Shown here: in pieces, positions 62,045 to 64,000 of the stretch | Position numbering within the stretch: the stretch's first letter is position 1 | Layout: the number at the start of each line of letters is the position of its first letter | Source of the DNA: Phil1 sp040767925 | GTDB taxonomy: Bacteria > Bacillota > Clostridia > Christensenellales > CAG-138 | Direction of reading: 5' to 3' | DNA: 64,000 nucleotides | NCBI GenBank assembly: GCA_040767925.1 | Contig: JAXGNN010000001.1 | Span: forward strand, 682,001 to 746,000 | The notes under the pieces: generated by a model | Told to the model about the DNA's origin: nothing | Seen by the model: only the letters and a program-made list of their open reading frames with translations | The model's database searches: none | Made by a program: the position numbers and the translations under genes

Positions 62045-63430
62045 TCAGCGGGACTTCGGAATAATGCGCAGCCCGGCGTCCAACGCCCAAACCTCGCCGT
62101 TATCGTCCAGACACAACCGAATCGTCAGATCCAAGGCGAAATAACGCATCTTGAGCATATACGCGTTGGCGATTGTCGTCTTTACCTCGTCGCCATTGAG
62201 CAAGAGAACCGGCATGCCTTCCCGCACGTCCAGCTTGAGGGTCATTCCCTCCCGGGAAACATACTCCCCCCGTGCGCTGTTCAACAGTGCTTCAGGCCAC
62301 GAATGAATCGCCGGGGCGACCGTGCGGGCCACAGGCGACATGCCGGCGCAGGCGCGCATCACCGCCGTGCTCACCCGGCTGACCGGCACATTGGAGGTAT
62401 TGCTGATGACAACGACGCCGACGCCCGTTTCATAGCTCCAAACGATCTGGGAAGACACGCCGGTCAAGTTGCCACCGTGGCTGATGAGGGTCATATCTCC
62501 CTCGGGTTCGATATTCAAGCCGTAGCCGTAATACTCATTGAGGCCGCTGACCTGCCGCGGCCGCGTCATCGCCTCGATGTTTCGGGCGCTGATGAAGCGG
62601 CTTTCAGGTCCCATGCCGCGGTTCAGATACATGCGCACATAGCGGCGCATATCCGCGATGGTGGAGCGCATGTTGCCCTCGCCCATCAGGGCAAAAGCCA
62701 AATCGTAGAAATCGTGGCGATCGCTCATCACCCCGTCTTCCATCTGATAGAGTTTCGTGATGTTTTCCTCGCCCGGCCACTCAAAGTCGCAGCCGCTGCG
62801 GACCATGCCCAAAGGCGATAAAACGTTGTCCTGAAGATATTCTGCATAGGTGGGCGCGCCGCCGACGCGCATGACGATGTCGCTGAGCAGCGCGAAACCG
62901 TCGTTGCTGTAGCTGAAGCAGTCCCCCGGCGGGCCGATCATAACGTCCTCGCTGTTCATGCTCTCGATAAGCCGCCGCGCGCTTTCCCTGGCCAGGCCGG
63001 AATGGCGCGCCAGTTCGCCGTCCTTCGAATAGCTCAGGCCCATATCGGCCGCCACATCGTTTACCAGCATCCGGCTCAAAGGGAAAAAGCCGGCGCTGTG
63101 GCTCAACAGATGGCTGATTGTTATATCCGGATACCTGAATTCAGGCACATAGCGCTGCACGGGGGCAGAGGGATCCAAAAGACCTTTCTCAGCCAGTTGC
63201 ATAATAGCCAGCGCCGTAAAGGATTTGGTGATGGAAGCAAGCCCCAGCACGGTGTTCTCATCCAGACGCAGCTTTTTTTCGCGATCCCGATAGCCCTCAA
63301 AGCGTTCGTAGAGGATATTCCCTTCGGAATCAAAGGCCGACACGGCCAGTCCCACGGCTTTGCCGTCCCTCATGACGGTTTTGAGCAATTTATCGAGGGC
63401 CTGAACCCGTTGTGATGACAGTGTAATCAT
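62045..63430 (-). CDS. serine hydrolase of the class C beta-lactamase/DD-peptidase family
   Basis: 461 residues. The penicillin-recognising fold has SxxK at Ser66-Ile-Thr-Lys69 and Tyr174-Ser-Asn176 as the second motif; HGGN in the C-terminal half of the domain (TLISHGGNLTG) replaces KTG. No signal peptide is seen, so it appears cytoplasmic. A C-terminal domain of about 100 residues follows the catalytic domain. Likely an esterase or D-aminopeptidase rather than a true beta-lactamase. The downstream enolase-type epimerase on the same strand fits peptide or muropeptide metabolism. Confidence 0.88.
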   Translation of the reverse strand: MITLSSQRVQALDKLLKTVMRDGKAVGLAVSAFDSEGNILYERFEGYRDREKKLRLDENTVLGLASITKSFTALAIMQLAEKGLLDPSAPVQRYVPEFRYPDITISHLLSHSAGFFPLSRMLVNDVAADMGLSYSKDGELARHSGLARESARRLIESMNSEDVMIGPPGDCFSYSNDGFALLSDIVMRVGGAPTYAEYLQDNVLSPLGMVRSGCDFEWPGEENITKLYQMEDGVMSDRHDFYDLAFALMGEGNMRSTIADMRRYVRMYLNRGMGPESRFISARNIEAMTRPRQVSGLNEYYGYGLNIEPEGDMTLISHGGNLTGVSSQIVWSYETGVGVVVISNTSNVPVSRVSTAVMRACAGMSPVARTVAPAIHSWPEALLNSARGEYVSREGMTLKLDVREGMPVLLLNGDEVKTTIANAYMLKMRYFALDLTIRLCLDDNGEVWALDAGLRIIPKSR

Positions 63431-63502
63431 GATCGCACTTCCTCAGGTTAAAATGTAAGCGGCAAAAGCAAGAAGCCATCGCGGCGCCGTTCAAAATGCC
63501 CG

Positions 63503-64000
63503 TTACAAATGAACCCTCACCCCATGTCCCGGTTCATCCGTCAGGCGGATCACGGGACAGTCAAAGTCGAACCCGCCCTCGATCATCCCATCGTCCTTAA
63601 AAGACATGAAGGAATCGAGGTCGCCGTAGTGGAAATTCGGATTCGAGGCGACCAGCGCCGCGCCCGCCGCAATCGCGATGTTGCTTTCAAACATGCATCC
63701 GAGCATGCACGGAATGCCGGCGGCGGCGGCGATTGCGCTGATCTGCATGGCCCTGTAGAGGCCGCCGCACTTCATGAGCTTGATGTTGAGCATATCCGCC
63801 GCGTCGCGTTTGACGAGCCGCAGGGCGTCCTGCGGGGTAAAGCAGCTTTCATCGGCCATGATCTTTATGGGGGATTTCGAGCGCACATAGGCGAGTCCGT
63901 CCAAATCCCATGCCCGCACGGGCTGCTCCACCAATTCCACGCCGTATTCGGCCATTTTTGCGATGGTGATTACCGCGTCCCCGGCGGACCAGCCCTGGTT
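63503..64000 (-). CDS. enolase-superfamily racemase/epimerase, N-terminal part beyond window
   Basis: 165 codons plus stop are visible, open to the window edge (the frame reads NQGWSAGDAVITIAKMAEYG from 64000). Conserved pieces are DxNQxW (only NQGW visible), VELVEQPV, the metal-binding KIMADES and the Lys in MLNIKLMKCGG. These match dipeptide epimerases (L-Ala-D/L-Glu type) and muconate-cycloisomerase-like enzymes. The following serine hydrolase gene on the same strand 72 bp downstream suggests cell-wall peptide recycling. Confidence 0.88.
   Translation of the reverse strand, partial: NQGWSAGDAVITIAKMAEYGVELVEQPVRAWDLDGLAYVRSKSPIKIMADESCFTPQDALRLVKRDAADMLNIKLMKCGGLYRAMQISAIAAAAGIPCMLGCMFESNIAIAAGAALVASNPNFHYGDLDSFMSFKDDGMIEGGFDFDCPVIRLTDEPGHGVRVHL

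Noticed and set aside
1..64000. CRISPR array
   Set aside because: No set of short regularly spaced direct repeats was seen. The evenly spaced repeats at 40970-41960 are RCC1 coding repeats.

Overview
The window looks like chromosomal DNA from an anaerobic, Gram-positive-type member of the Clostridia (Bacillota). Supporting features are a T-box leader in front of leuS, the darA-holB-ricT neighbourhood, IreB followed by RuvX, an Rrf2-iscS-iscU operon, an 8Fe ferredoxin, BMP-type ABC import and dockerin/cohesin surface proteins. Core genes are GC-rich with TTG and GTG starts in places; accessory stretches are visibly more AT-rich. A Christensenellales-like or other high-GC clostridial lineage is a guess, not something the sequence proves.

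Layout. 1-4.5 kb (minus): EamA transporter (cut by the window edge), ferredoxin, ricT, holB, darA, a HAD phosphatase and a small membrane protein. 4.6-13.7 kb: AIM24-like protein, APH-type kinase, sugar isomerase-like protein, deoxyinosine glycosylase, MarR regulator, YfcC-type carrier, T-box-leuS, SdpI-like protein, GNAT. 13.9-23.6 kb (plus): NlpC/P60 hydrolase, 8-oxoguanine-deaminase-like amidohydrolase, phosphoribosyltransferase, glyA, rrf2-iscS-iscU, ireB, ruvX, a MerR stub, NUDIX and ZIP. A tRNA-Leu(GAG) at 23.7 kb closes the core block.

23.8-48.4 kb is an accessory island. Its centre (25.2-43.9 kb) encodes seven large exported proteins. Two are cohesin-bearing proteins with a C-terminal membrane anchor, one carries both a cohesin and a dockerin, and three carry dockerins (a giant beta-helix protein, a transglutaminase-like protein and a beta-sandwich protein). 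The seventh combines a seven-repeat RCC1 propeller with a C39-like cysteine peptidase. Together they resemble a miniature cellulosome whose cargo is protein-active rather than carbohydrate-active. The flanks hold two copies of a three-block repeat (A-B-C). The left copy is compact beside the tRNA; the right copy is split by a frameshifted IS256-type element and by an RHS/serine-recombinase mosaic. Two serine-recombinase relics and a broken RHS gene show repeated insertion and decay.

48.4-60.5 kb is a catabolic locus. A long minus-strand operon runs acyl-CoA dehydrogenase, etfB, etfA, BMP lipoprotein, ABC ATPase, two permeases, NDP-forming acyl-CoA synthetase and a crotonase. It is divergent from a MarR regulator and an FlK-type thioesterase. 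The gene set suggests import, CoA activation and alpha,beta-redox chemistry of an unknown small carboxylate. 60.6-64 kb holds another copy of repeat B, a DegV protein, a serine beta-lactamase-family hydrolase and the C-terminal part of an enolase-superfamily epimerase.
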